A DNA stretch of 14,552 bases, from the NCBI GenBank assembly GCA_934270565.1, contig CAKQPR010000033.1, positions 1 through 14,552 on the forward strand. The letters are read 5' to 3'. The stretch comes from an uncultured Clostridia bacterium. GTDB lineage: Bacteria > Bacillota > Clostridia > Christensenellales > Pumilibacteraceae. The position numbers were made by a program, and so were the translations under genes. The notes beneath the pieces were generated by a model. It made no database searches and had not been told where the DNA came from. It saw nothing but the letters and a program-made list of their open reading frames with translations. The first letter of the stretch is position 1; each line of letters opens with the position of its first letter. Shown piece after piece: positions 1 through 7,140 of the stretch.

Positions 1-77
1 CTCAGGATGACGATACCGAGGATCGTTCCGCAAGGAGTTATAGGGCTCGCCCGCCTCGGTAGAACGTGGTAGGGGCG
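1..77 (+). repeat. Direct repeat copy 1 (187-bp period)
   Basis: Positions 1-77 are identical to 188-264. Similarity continues with scattered mismatches to about 111/298. The repeat begins CTCAGGATGACGATACCGAG and ends in the GGTAGGGGCG motif shared with other repeats in the window. The window starts inside this copy, so its true left end is unknown. Confidence 0.95.
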
Positions 78-187
78 TTCCTCGTCCGGCGGTGAGCCGC
101 CGCGGGCAAGTAAATGTGAGTTGTACCGTTCCGGGGCTGCCGTGTTCGCTCCCGCGAGATCCTTACGACTGCGCGCTTCGCGCTCCG

Positions 188-264
188 CTCAGGATGACGA
201 TACCGAGGATCGTTCCGCAAGGAGTTATAGGGCTCGCCCGCCTCGGTAGAACGTGGTAGGGGCG
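188..264 (+). repeat. Direct repeat copy 2 (187-bp period)
   Basis: Second copy of the 77-bp perfect repeat, continuing imperfectly to about 298 (mismatches start at 265 against 78). It is preceded at 158-190 by TCCTTACGACTGCGCGCTTC and following bases. That stretch contains the small inverted repeat GCGCG-CTT-CGCGC (171-183) and may be the full 5' part of an element whose 3' end opens the window. Confidence 0.95.
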
Positions 265-318
265 GTCCTCGTCCGGCAGTGAGCCACCGCTGGCATGTCG
301 GCTACGACTGTACTTACT

Positions 319-361
319 TTCGGTAGAACAGGTAGGGGCGGACACCCCCGTCCGCCCGCAT
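319..361 (+). repeat. GGTAGGGGCGG hairpin repeat (family A)
   Basis: The unit reads CGGTAGAACAGGTAGGGGCG and continues. The core GGGCGGAC (336-343), a six-base loop, and GTCCGCCC (350-357) form a perfect 8-bp stem. Near-identical units lie at 405-440 and 11984-12029, and looser relatives at 59-111, 246-299, 11924-11966 and 14498-14552. No reading frame is conserved between copies. Confidence 0.85.
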
Positions 362-404
362 GGTATTTTGTCTGTGTACGACAAATTCTTGGCGGGCGTT
401 ACAC

Positions 405-440
405 CGCCTCGGTAGGGCGGGACGCCCTCGTCCCGCCGCC
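405..440 (+). repeat. GGTAGGGCGGG hairpin repeat (family A)
   Basis: A second clear family A unit. GGCGGGAC (416-423), loop GCCCTC, GTCCCGCC (430-437) forms an 8-bp stem. Compared with 336-357 the stem sequence has changed on both arms (GCGGAC to CGGGAC) but still pairs. Such compensated change suggests the hairpin is what is kept. Confidence 0.85.
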
Positions 441-466
441 AACCTTGCGTAACGGTATTCCGCCCC

Positions 467-702
467 GTCATCTCGAGCGTAGCCGAGAGATCTCGCGGGA
501 GCGAAAACGGGCACAGGTGAACGGTGCTTTTATTTTTCTTCCGCGGCGCGACGTTATGCGGCGGTCCGAGGGCGAACCGCCCTACCGTCGGCTTCGCCGA
601 CAAATTATGTCGAAAACAATATAGCAGTATCGTTATCGGGTGACAACCGCAGGGGATTTCTCCGCTCCGTTCGGGTTTCACCCTCGCTTCGGTCGAAATG
701 AC
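467..702. repeat. Candidate MITE-like unit with inverted ends, 236 bp
   Basis: The left end GTCATCTCGA (467-476) is the inverted counterpart of the right end TCGAAATGAC (693-702), with one C/T difference. The left arm continues GCGTAGCCGAGAGATCTCGC and the right arm begins GGGGATTTCTCCGCTCCG (652-669). A unit with the same two arms but a much shorter middle lies at 12054-12179. There is no transposase or other gene inside. Calling it one mobile unit is inference; it could be two independent repeats in opposite orientation. Confidence 0.5.
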
Positions 703-792
703 GTTAAAAAGCGACCTTGCAACATTCCTTAATATTGTCTCAAAAAAACGAATACGTATCGCAAATTTCGCGACAGTCGCTAATATACCGAC

Positions 793-1077
793 CTATCTTT
801 TTCTAAAAAGATCTTTAAACTTTTTCACCAGAAGGCTATCGCTTTTCGCACCCGAAACAACTCTGAAATCTTCCTTTTTGATTGCTATGGCGGGTTGAAT
901 GGATTCACCGCTCGCGGGGTTGGTAAAATCGGCTATAACAACGCCGTAAGTTCTAATATGATTATCCATTACTGTTCCTATATAGCCCTTTTTAAGTCCC
1001 ATATCCTCATAGTCGTCGTTCAGCAAAACGATCGCGTCCATCGGCTCGACAAGTTCGTTGTTCTCGAATTTATCCAT
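793..1077 (-). CDS. Small DUF4926-like protein, possible prophage moron
   Basis: A 94-residue soluble protein. Residues 11-50 follow the pattern of the DUF4926 family: a beta-rich segment with an acidic stretch, then GLKKGYIGTV (residues 27-36). The family's function is not established. The C-terminus is basic (KKFKDLFRKR). I chose the ATG at 1077 because the promoter at 1147-1175 would start the transcript near 1140. The longer open frame from GTG 1158 would begin inside that promoter. The binding site before 1077 is weak (GGGG about ten bases upstream). The gene follows the terminator of the phage late operon on the same strand, with its own promoter, as morons do. It could equally be the first host gene beyond the prophage. 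A 42-codon frame overlaps its start (1148-1020). Confidence 0.7.
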   Translation of the reverse strand: MDKFENNELVEPMDAIVLLNDDYEDMGLKKGYIGTVMDNHIRTYGVVIADFTNPASGESIQPAIAIKKEDFRVVSGAKSDSLLVKKFKDLFRKR

Positions 1078-1148
1078 AACTGTGCAATACCCCGACCGAT
1101 TGCAAAGAATCTTAACAAACTCTCCGCAATTTTTTCTAATATACCCAT
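1020..1148 (-). other. Possible 42-codon leader ORF or frameshifted gene start
   Basis: ATG at 1148-1146 lies nine bases after a good binding site, GAGGAG (1163-1158), and opens a 42-codon frame beginning MGILEKIAESLLRFF and ending at TGA 1022-1020. It overlaps, out of frame, the start of the DUF4926-like gene (ATG 1077). It could be a leader peptide, or the true N-terminus of that gene separated by a one-base frameshift. It may also be fortuitous, because its ATG overlaps the TATAAT of the predicted promoter and the two readings exclude each other on that transcript. Confidence 0.25.
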
Positions 1149-1175
1149 TATACCACACTCCTCGTAATAAAACAA
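1147..1175 (-). promoter_or_regulatory. Extended -10 sigma-A-type promoter
   Basis: On the minus strand TTGTTT (1175-1170), a 17-base spacer, then TGG-TATAAT with the -10 at 1152-1147. The -10 is a perfect consensus with the upstream TG of an extended -10; the -35 matches only TTG. Predicted start is near 1140, giving a leader of about 60 bases before ATG 1077. The -35 lies inside the 3' arm of the terminator stem at 1170-1202. Confidence 0.6.
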
Positions 1176-1202
1176 ACGAATCCGTAACGGATTCGTTTGT
1201 TT
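1170..1202 (-). terminator. Rho-independent-like terminator of the late operon
   Basis: A perfect 15-bp stem (arms 1170-1184 and 1188-1202, core AAACGAATCCG / CGGATTCGTTT) with a 3-base loop. On the minus strand the stem ends in TTTGTTT and is followed by TATTACG. It begins seven bases after the stop codon of the holin candidate. The T-tract is imperfect, so efficiency is uncertain, but stem and position strongly suggest the end of the phage transcript. Confidence 0.8.
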
Positions 1203-1209
1203 CCCCTTC

Positions 1210-1704
1210 TCAGTCGTTAGCCGAAAACGCTATATCGTCGGCATCGGTATTTTTATCCTTGTTATCCGCGGCGTTTTCCGCGCTCTCGGCGGGCGGTTTT
1301 TCGCGTTCGCCGTCCGAGAGATCGCGAAGCCCGCCGCACGAATTTTTCTTCGCGGCATACGCTTCCATCTGTTTTTTCACGCTTTCGTAAGTTGCGACCG
1401 CGAGCGCGCCGTAGAGCACCGCGCGCGACAGAACGGTAGCGTAATCGACCGCCGTAAAGTCGAATCCCGCCGCAATGAGCGAAACGCCGAACTCGATGAC
1501 GAACGCGACCGCCACAGGCAAAGCGGTGATATACTTGGTGATCACCGCCTTATCCGTGCCGAACCGCTCGGAAATCGAAACGGCTTTGCGCACGATCGGC
1601 TTTTTGATAAAATTCACGACGATCACGGTCGCGATGACGATACTCGCCGCGCGAAACCCGTAATTCGCGAACAGACTTCTTACGGAATTTACGATACTTT
1701 CCAT
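1210..1704 (-). CDS. Three-helix membrane protein, holin candidate
   Basis: 164 residues. Three hydrophobic segments are visible: about 18-33 (FRAASIVIATVIVVNFI), 59-80 (ITALPVAVAFVIEFGV and on) and 89-105 (VLSRAVLYGALAVATY). A long, charged, low-complexity tail from about 115 to 164 is rich in Lys, Glu, Asp and Asn. Size, three membrane spans, charged C-terminus and position as the last gene of the late operon fit a holin, which would permeabilise the inner membrane at the end of infection. There is no endolysin next to it in the window, so the role is inferred from context alone. The start at 1704 is supported by GGGGGAGG just upstream, in the 16-base gap after the preceding gene. It could also be a virion or superinfection-related membrane protein. 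Confidence 0.55.
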   Translation of the reverse strand: MESIVNSVRSLFANYGFRAASIVIATVIVVNFIKKPIVRKAVSISERFGTDKAVITKYITALPVAVAFVIEFGVSLIAAGFDFTAVDYATVLSRAVLYGALAVATYESVKKQMEAYAAKKNSCGGLRDLSDGEREKPPAESAENAADNKDKNTDADDIAFSAND

Positions 1705-1720
1705 TCTTCCTCCCCCTTTT

Positions 1721-2665
1721 CTATCTGCCGAATTCCTCGTAAAGCTTATAATAATCCGACTGATTGAGGTATCTTCCGAACAGCGGATTGTTGTTCACCT
1801 CGTTGCGCGCGGTTACTTTGTCCATCGTGAGCAGTTTTTCGCGCAGAATGACGTAAATCATCTCGCTTTCGTAATTTTTCTGCGTTTCGCTCGGCTTATC
1901 GATAAGCTCGTTTTCCTTCTCCTTGCGTTTGAGCGCCGAATCGCGGAGCTCGTTTTCGAGCCGTCTCGCGGCGATTTCGTCGCTGTTTTCCTGTTTCGAC
2001 AGCGAATTATTGTACTTAGCCGCTTCGAGTTTGGCTTTCTCTCGCTCCTCTTTCTTCTTCTCGATCTGCGTTGTAAGCTTGGCAAGGTACGACAAATTGA
2101 AATCGGCAAGCGCCTTCTGTTTCTTCGCTTCGAGCTCGCCTATCGCGGCGTCGATTTCCTCTTCCGCGCGGGTTTTAAGGTCCGAAGCCGCCGTTTCTTT
2201 CGCCGCTCGGTCGCCCTCGAGCCCCGAAACGGTAAGCGCGGCTATCGACGAGCGCGCAAGCCCGCGTCTGATCGCGTCCGCTTCCGCGGCTTCGACTGCG
2301 CGCTTATAAGCCGCGTCGATGTTTTTCATGGTCTGATCGTAGCTTTCGCCCGCCTTTTCGCGCTTGTCCGAATAGCTTTTGACGAGCGCCGCGATTTCGT
2401 TGTCGATCCCCTCTCGCCCCGACTTGTCGTAATCGTAAAGCTCGGCTTTCGCCGCCTTTTCGATTTCCTCGTCCGAAGCGGGCGTATATTCTACGCGATC
2501 GTAGGTTTTGCGTTCGATCGGGTCGGGATCGGCGGGAAGCCTACCGCGCTCGTCAGCTCCCGTTATTTCCGCAATTTTCTTCTCCGTGTCCGAATAATCG
2601 GTAGACGGTTTCTTGTGCTCGCCGAGTTTGTCCACGAGCGTCCTGATATAATTGACGATATCCAT
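1721..2665 (-). CDS. Coiled-coil protein, candidate internal/ejected virion protein
   Basis: 314 residues, almost entirely helical in appearance. Residues 64-132 and 153-255 are Ala/Glu/Lys-rich with heptad-like spacing, consistent with two long coiled coils. Between them lies a short conserved-looking turn, RRGLARSSIAALTVSGLEG (133-151). Residues 258-314 look like a small globular end with aromatic residues (RYLNQSDYYKLYEEFGR). The start at 2665 has AAAGGAG eight bases upstream. It lies after the tail genes and before the holin candidate. In short-tailed phages, proteins stored in the head and ejected with DNA often have this composition and neighbourhood, and the G-L-x-R-S-S turn is reminiscent of them. 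That is an inference and not a recognised family. Alternatives are a tail-needle-like or tail-tip coiled coil, or a cytoplasmic accessory protein. Confidence 0.6.
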   Translation of the reverse strand: MDIVNYIRTLVDKLGEHKKPSTDYSDTEKKIAEITGADERGRLPADPDPIERKTYDRVEYTPASDEEIEKAAKAELYDYDKSGREGIDNEIAALVKSYSDKREKAGESYDQTMKNIDAAYKRAVEAAEADAIRRGLARSSIAALTVSGLEGDRAAKETAASDLKTRAEEEIDAAIGELEAKKQKALADFNLSYLAKLTTQIEKKKEEREKAKLEAAKYNNSLSKQENSDEIAARRLENELRDSALKRKEKENELIDKPSETQKNYESEMIYVILREKLLTMDKVTARNEVNNNPLFGRYLNQSDYYKLYEEFGR

Positions 2666-2739
2666 AATCTGTCTCCTTTCTTTCCGAATATAATCTTCGC
2701 TCGCCCGCGCGGCGGACCTTGCGCCGAAGCTCCGACGGC

Positions 2740-2985
2740 TTAATCGGGCACATAGTTGAATCCTCCGCGCTTATGGAGCGTTCCCGCGTCCAGACGGAAA
2801 CAGTCGTCGCTGTAACTTACCGTCTTTTCGCCGGTAAAAACGGGCTGTTTGCTGCCCGCGGGTATCTTTTTATAAACGAGCGCGTCGCCCGAAGCGAGGA
2901 TAAACCCCGCGTCGCCGCTAACGTCGACGCGAGCCGAGCTCACCCGATCCCCGCCGAGCGACACCGCCCTTTCGATAAATCTCAT
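2740..2985 (-). CDS. Small beta-rich protein of the tail module, unknown function
   Basis: 81 residues with no family I recognise. The sequence alternates short hydrophobic strands with Gly/Asp turns (RVDVSGDAGFILASGD, then TGEKTVSYSDDCFRLDAGTL), suggesting a small beta domain. There is no signal peptide or membrane segment. Its ATG (2985-2983) overlaps the stop of the 607-residue tail protein as ATGA, with AAGGAGG six bases upstream. It is therefore very likely translationally coupled and could work with that protein, for example as a chaperone or a small virion subunit. The following 74-base gap to the coiled-coil gene is the widest in this part of the operon. Confidence 0.7.
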   Translation of the reverse strand: MRFIERAVSLGGDRVSSARVDVSGDAGFILASGDALVYKKIPAGSKQPVFTGEKTVSYSDDCFRLDAGTLHKRGGFNYVPD

Positions 2986-4805
2986 ACAATCCTCCTTATT
3001 CCGAAACTTATGTTCGAGCCGCTGCCGCCCACGTTCGGATTTGCGAGCATCGAAGTCTGAATCATCACCGTAGCGCCGCTACCGAGGTACGGAAAATAAA
3101 GACGGAATCCGCGCGCCGACATATACCGAAACCAGACTTTGCCGCTGCCGTCGGTAAAGAGCAGGTACTTGCCGACCTGAACCACGGACGAAGGCTGAGG
3201 GATATTCCCCTTGAACTGCATGGTCTTTTCCGTTCCGTTCGAGTTGTAGTAGCTCGTAACTCTGAAAACGGCGCCGTCCGTCGATCTCACGGTAAACGCG
3301 TTCGTAAAAGCGATCGCGTCCGCGCCGAGCGTCTGGTGAAGGGACGCGCAGAACGGATTTACGACGTATTTTTTGCTTTCCGTGACGTCGTTCACCCAAA
3401 CCCACTCGTCGCCGTGACCGAGGATTTCGTACTTGTCGGCAAGTAGCGACGTAAGCACGCTCGTAGCCGACGCGTATTCGCCGTTAGCGCCGTAGCAAAG
3501 CGCCGTGCCGCGAGACTTGCACATGTACCCCAAAAATCTGTCGTTCAGTCTCCATGCATAAAAATCGTCGGGCACGGACGAAACGCGTTTGTGTTCGGTA
3601 ACGGTTTCGCCCGAAATTTCCAGACAAACGTAATCCGCCCCTTCGATAAGCGCCACGAGCGTTTTTTCGGAAACGACCGCGTGCACGTTTCCGACCGCCG
3701 CGCTTCGGGCGTATTCGGTCTTTTGAACCGCACCTTCCGAAACTTTATACCTCACGACGAACTCGCCGTCCGAAGTGAAGATCGACCCGTCCGAGCAAAG
3801 GCACGGCTTTCCGTCGCCCCTCGGAACTTTGTAGCAAACGGACGATTTCGTTTCCTCGACGACGTAAACGACGACTTCGTGATCGGTTTCGACGGCGAAA
3901 TAATTCCCGATCGGCTCGCCGAGAAACCTCGCCCCTTCGGGCAGGCGGTACGGCAGAATATTCACGCCGTCCTCGGTGAGTTTTTCGTAATACTCGCGCT
4001 GTTCGTAGTCCGAAACGGGATTTCCGCCCAGCGTAACCGATCCGATCCAGACGTACATGCCGATCATGTCGCAAAAATGCGAATTGTTTATCGTTCGCGT
4101 CACGTTGGTGGCGGTTTCCGTTCCGTGATAGTCGCGCATAACCGCAACGTTGTCCATAATCAGCATCGCTTCGTAAACGCCCGCCTTGATAAGCCCCGCG
4201 AACGTAATCGAATCGTCGGTAATTTCGGGCGTGACGGTCGTGCGGTAGCTTATGTTGGCGATCGCGCGACTAAATGGCACGTTCGGGTGGTAGTTCGTGC
4301 CGCTCGCGACCTGAAAAGTCCCCTCGAGCTTTTTCATCCCGAGTAGCGCCGCGACGAGCGGATTGTTTCCGCCGCAGAAGCAGGTCGTGCCGCCCGAGGA
4401 GTACACGAGCCGCACTTCCACCGAAAAATACACGTTTTCGCCGCTTTTCTTGACTATCGGATCGAAACTCGCGTAATCGGCAAGCGCGCCGCCCGCCACG
4501 CCGCAAAGCCCGACTTCGGTAATTTGAACGCCTGCCGCAATGTCGGAATCGGTCGCGACCGCCTCGTACCGCACGAAAAGATCGCCCTTGTCCGCGCCGA
4601 GGTTTTTATCCCCGACGCTCGTAGTCAAAGTCGCGATCGGCGTGATCGTTTTGCCGTCCTCGCCGCCGCTTCCGCTCCCCACCGCAAGACAAGCGCCGTA
4701 AGCGCAGCTCGCCGCGAGCGTAAAGACGCCGAACATCGCGTTATGCGTTTCGCGCGTTTCGCCGCCGCATTTCACCGTCACGCGGTTGTATAAATCAAGT
4801 TTCAT
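2982..4805 (-). CDS. Large tail protein, fiber/spike-like, propeller-like C-terminal half
   Basis: 607 residues. The first ~135 residues look like a particle-attachment domain: a Gly/Ser-rich segment, then LFVRYEAVATDSDIAAG with ITEVGLCGVAGG. That pattern recalls tail-fiber N-termini, in which an 'R-E-A... EVGL' strand pair recurs. From about 300 to 600 short beta units repeat (for example EFVVRYKVSEGAV, KTLVALIEGADYV, DEWVWVNDVTESKKYVV), as in beta-propellers. Cysteines are unusually frequent for a cytoplasmically assembled phage protein. The start at 4805 overlaps the preceding gene by 11 bases and has GGAGGTG upstream. The likely role is host recognition or the distal tail. No catalytic motif is recognised, so an enzymatic spike is neither shown nor excluded. 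Confidence 0.6.
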   Translation of the reverse strand: MKLDLYNRVTVKCGGETRETHNAMFGVFTLAASCAYGACLAVGSGSGGEDGKTITPIATLTTSVGDKNLGADKGDLFVRYEAVATDSDIAAGVQITEVGLCGVAGGALADYASFDPIVKKSGENVYFSVEVRLVYSSGGTTCFCGGNNPLVAALLGMKKLEGTFQVASGTNYHPNVPFSRAIANISYRTTVTPEITDDSITFAGLIKAGVYEAMLIMDNVAVMRDYHGTETATNVTRTINNSHFCDMIGMYVWIGSVTLGGNPVSDYEQREYYEKLTEDGVNILPYRLPEGARFLGEPIGNYFAVETDHEVVVYVVEETKSSVCYKVPRGDGKPCLCSDGSIFTSDGEFVVRYKVSEGAVQKTEYARSAAVGNVHAVVSEKTLVALIEGADYVCLEISGETVTEHKRVSSVPDDFYAWRLNDRFLGYMCKSRGTALCYGANGEYASATSVLTSLLADKYEILGHGDEWVWVNDVTESKKYVVNPFCASLHQTLGADAIAFTNAFTVRSTDGAVFRVTSYYNSNGTEKTMQFKGNIPQPSSVVQVGKYLLFTDGSGKVWFRYMSARGFRLYFPYLGSGATVMIQTSMLANPNVGGSGSNISFGIRRIV

Positions 4806-5763
4806 CGGTCACCTCCGGCGTTGCGATCGCGCAAGAAACCGAAACGGCAAGTTTTTCGTCGCCGCCGTATTCGGTTGCCGCGATCCGAAGCAGATTTTTG
4901 TTTTTCACCCTCGTCACGAGCATGGGCACGGACGAATTCTTGACGAAAAGCACGCTTTCGGCTTCCGGACCCGCCGCGCCGTCGCTCACGCCGCCCGTTT
5001 CCGAAACCGAATAAATCCGCGCCTTGCCGCCCTTCACCGCCGCAAGATACAGCCTGCCCGAACCCGAGTGAAGCGCGACCGAAGCCGCGCCGTCGCATAC
5101 GAACCTCAGACTTACGAGCGCAAGGCTTTGATCGAGCCGCGCCAGAAACGCGTTCCCGACAGGATCGACGTAAGCGATCGCCGCTCCGTCATCGGTAGCC
5201 GCCACGTCGGCGTTGTTTCCCTCGCCTATGAACACGGGCGAGCCGAGCGCGAACGCGTCCTCGGTAAACGAATACGCCGCCACGTCTCCGTCAGAGCAAT
5301 CGACGAGAATCCATTTCGACCCCGACTTATCGACGGCGCTCGTTCCCGCGCCCGAGCTCATATCCGCGCCCGAGCCTATCGCCATAATCTGAACGGTAAG
5401 GATCACGCATTTCGCGTCGGACGAAAGCGTGATTTCCTCGCCGCCCGAAGTTTTCGCCGAACCCATGATAAGACATCTTACAACCTCGTTTTCCTTGCCG
5501 TCGAACGCCGCGCTTCCCGCTTCCATACCGCCTATCGAAAGCGACAGAACCCCGCCGGTTTTGCCCACCCGCACGCTTGCGAGGCAGATATAACTCGCGC
5601 TCCCGCCCGAGCGAATCCTCGTCACGACGAGCTTCCCCGCCGCGGTATTGAAAACCGGTCTTACGGTAAGATCGGAAACGACCGTATCCGACCGGGCTTC
5701 GACGCGCATAAGGCGACGTTCGAGATCTTCCGCTTTAAGATAAGCTGTTTTTCCGTAATCCAT
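4795..5763 (-). CDS. Tail protein of unknown type, beta-rich with propeller-like repeats
   Basis: 322 residues. The N-terminus is a short amphipathic helix (KAEDLERRLMRVEAR, 10-24). The remainder is beta-rich and dominated by Gly, Ala, Ser and Val. From about 148 onward short units resemble propeller blades: SKWILVDCSDGDVAAYSF, DDGAAIAYVDPVGNAFLARL, SGRLYLAAVKGGKARIYSV and VPMLVTRVKNKNLLRIA. There are no membrane segments. It starts three bases after the upstream tail gene with GGGAGG before the ATG, and its end overlaps the next gene by 11 bases, so the three tail genes are tightly coupled. I do not recognise the family. Position suggests a virion component between the nozzle-like protein and the fiber-like protein. 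Confidence 0.6.
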   Translation of the reverse strand: MDYGKTAYLKAEDLERRLMRVEARSDTVVSDLTVRPVFNTAAGKLVVTRIRSGGSASYICLASVRVGKTGGVLSLSIGGMEAGSAAFDGKENEVVRCLIMGSAKTSGGEEITLSSDAKCVILTVQIMAIGSGADMSSGAGTSAVDKSGSKWILVDCSDGDVAAYSFTEDAFALGSPVFIGEGNNADVAATDDGAAIAYVDPVGNAFLARLDQSLALVSLRFVCDGAASVALHSGSGRLYLAAVKGGKARIYSVSETGGVSDGAAGPEAESVLFVKNSSVPMLVTRVKNKNLLRIAATEYGGDEKLAVSVSCAIATPEVTDET

Positions 5764-5766
5764 AGC

Positions 5767-7140
5767 TTAACCTCCCGCCTCGGTCATCACGAACGACGGG
5801 CGGGAAATTTCGGCTTGGGCGGTCGTAGCTTCTATATCCACGCCGATACGCCTTGCGGTAAAGCTCACTCGCTTGCGCTGAACGTCGTCCTTACCCGAAA
5901 AACTCACGGTAAGGCTTCGCCCGCCGTCGCCGCGAAGCACGGCTTTACACGGATAGCGCGTATAAACCGAAATTTCGCGGACGGTCTTTCTGCCGCCGCT
6001 TCCCCAGTCGTTGCGAGGAATACGCCAGCGCTTGGGAAGCGCCGTGCCGAGCGAAGCGCCGCACTTTACCACCGCGCCCGCGCTCCCGCCCGAGGTTATT
6101 CCGATCACCTCGGATTCCGTCACGCAGAACCCAGACAGCGAAAACCCCTTCGAAATCGAATAGCTTCCGTCCGTGGGATCGAACACCAGCAGCGAATCGT
6201 TTTCGTCGCTCTCGCCGCCGTAAGAAAACGCGAGGTAATACTTGCCGCTCTTGTACGCGCCAACCGCCTTTTCGCCGCCGAGCAGTCCGTCGAGCGAGGT
6301 AAGCAGCCGCGTCGTCGAAACTCCGTCGAACCCGCAAAGTCCCTCTTCGCCGAGAAACAGCACGACGTCGCCGCAAGCCGTCACCGTGTCGGGAAAAATC
6401 CGACCGCCCGAAACGTAGAGATTGCCGACCGAAAAATCGGATTGCGCGCCATAAGCGGAAATACGGCTTATACCGCGTTCGCGAAAAGCGTAGACGTATC
6501 CCAAAAATCCGACCACGCGGTTGATATCGCCGCGCTCGTCCTGCATTTCGATAAAGCCCGCTCCGGTAAGCGACGCGTCCCAGTTAGTCGGGTCGAGATC
6601 GTCCGAAAACCAAACCGCGTTTTTCTCGCCGCCCACGGTAACGAACAGTCTTTCGGCGTGGATCGTCATCGAAGTGATGGCGGGCGCGTTCGTCACGGCG
6701 TAAGGCTCGCCCGACCCCGAGTACACGAACATTCCGTCCTTTTCGGACGTGATGATCGCCACGTCCTCGCCGTAAAGCCTGTACCCGATAAACTGCACGG
6801 GCGAAGTGAAAACCATCGTGCCCTTGCGCGTAACTACTCCCGCGCTCGTTCTCTCGTAAAGCTCGCCCGATGCCGAAACGAACAGAATCGAAGTTACTTT
6901 CGCGCCCTGATCATGATCGTAACGCGAGAATTCCCACGCCGAGCGCACGGGCACGGAAAACAGCGACTTCGTTTCGAGCCCGTAACCGGCTTTGAGCGTA
7001 CCGTCCGAAAAGTCGAAATTGTAGCACTCTTTGGCGCGCGCCGCCGACCCCACGCTTTCGTCAGAGCGGTAATTCACGCCGCCCGAAAACGCGTTTATTC
7101 TCACCGTCTTTTTCGCGGGCGAAGAAAATTTAATCCTCAT
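5767..7140 (-). CDS. Tail nozzle / DNA-stabilisation-like protein (P22 gp10-type, tentative)
   Basis: 457 residues from the ATG at 7140. This start is preferred over a longer frame from 7221 because ATG 7140 forms an ATGA overlap with the preceding stop and has AAGGAGAG upstream. The N-terminus shows INAFSGGVNY (15-24) and ECYNFDFSDGTLKAGYG (38-54). Residues 161-187 read HAERLFVTVGG..VWFSD.LDPTNW, followed by ERGISRISAY (221-230). I associate this pattern with short-tailed phage stabilisation/tail-hub proteins that fold as beta-propellers. The protein would sit below the adaptor ring and keep packaged DNA from leaking, extending the short tail. The gene lies exactly where P22 has gp4 then gp10. 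The homology is from pattern memory, not a search. Confidence 0.6.
   Translation of the reverse strand: MRIKFSSPAKKTVRINAFSGGVNYRSDESVGSAARAKECYNFDFSDGTLKAGYGLETKSLFSVPVRSAWEFSRYDHDQGAKVTSILFVSASGELYERTSAGVVTRKGTMVFTSPVQFIGYRLYGEDVAIITSEKDGMFVYSGSGEPYAVTNAPAITSMTIHAERLFVTVGGEKNAVWFSDDLDPTNWDASLTGAGFIEMQDERGDINRVVGFLGYVYAFRERGISRISAYGAQSDFSVGNLYVSGGRIFPDTVTACGDVVLFLGEEGLCGFDGVSTTRLLTSLDGLLGGEKAVGAYKSGKYYLAFSYGGESDENDSLLVFDPTDGSYSISKGFSLSGFCVTESEVIGITSGGSAGAVVKCGASLGTALPKRWRIPRNDWGSGGRKTVREISVYTRYPCKAVLRGDGGRSLTVSFSGKDDVQRKRVSFTARRIGVDIEATTAQAEISRPSFVMTEAGG

Larger units (their letters stand above)
1..792. other. Gene-free, repeat-filled left flank
   Basis: I see no credible gene here. Open frames on both strands are made of repeat sequence, are Arg/Pro/Thr-rich and lack convincing ribosome binding sites. 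The stretch is a mosaic of short dispersed elements: a 77-bp perfect direct duplication (1-77 and 188-264), several GGTAGGGGCGG hairpin units, a TCCTTACGACTGCGCG...CAGGATGAC element near 158-197, and a unit with inverted ends at 467-702. Related elements recur at 11829-12244, 12847-12893 and 14460-14552. From about 710 to 792 the sequence becomes AT-richer and holds a run of seven A (742-748), which reads as T7 on the minus strand downstream of the leftmost gene. I could not fold a convincing hairpin in front of it. Confidence 0.75.

Noticed and set aside
163..681. 172-codon minus-strand open frame in the left flank
   Set aside because: It translates dispersed repeat sequence; parts such as SLPRDLSATLEMT arise wherever the GTCATCTCGAG repeat is read in that frame.
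720..792. Terminator after the DUF4926-like gene
   Set aside because: A T7 run exists on the minus strand (748-742), but I found no stable stem directly before it, only 4-bp pairings.
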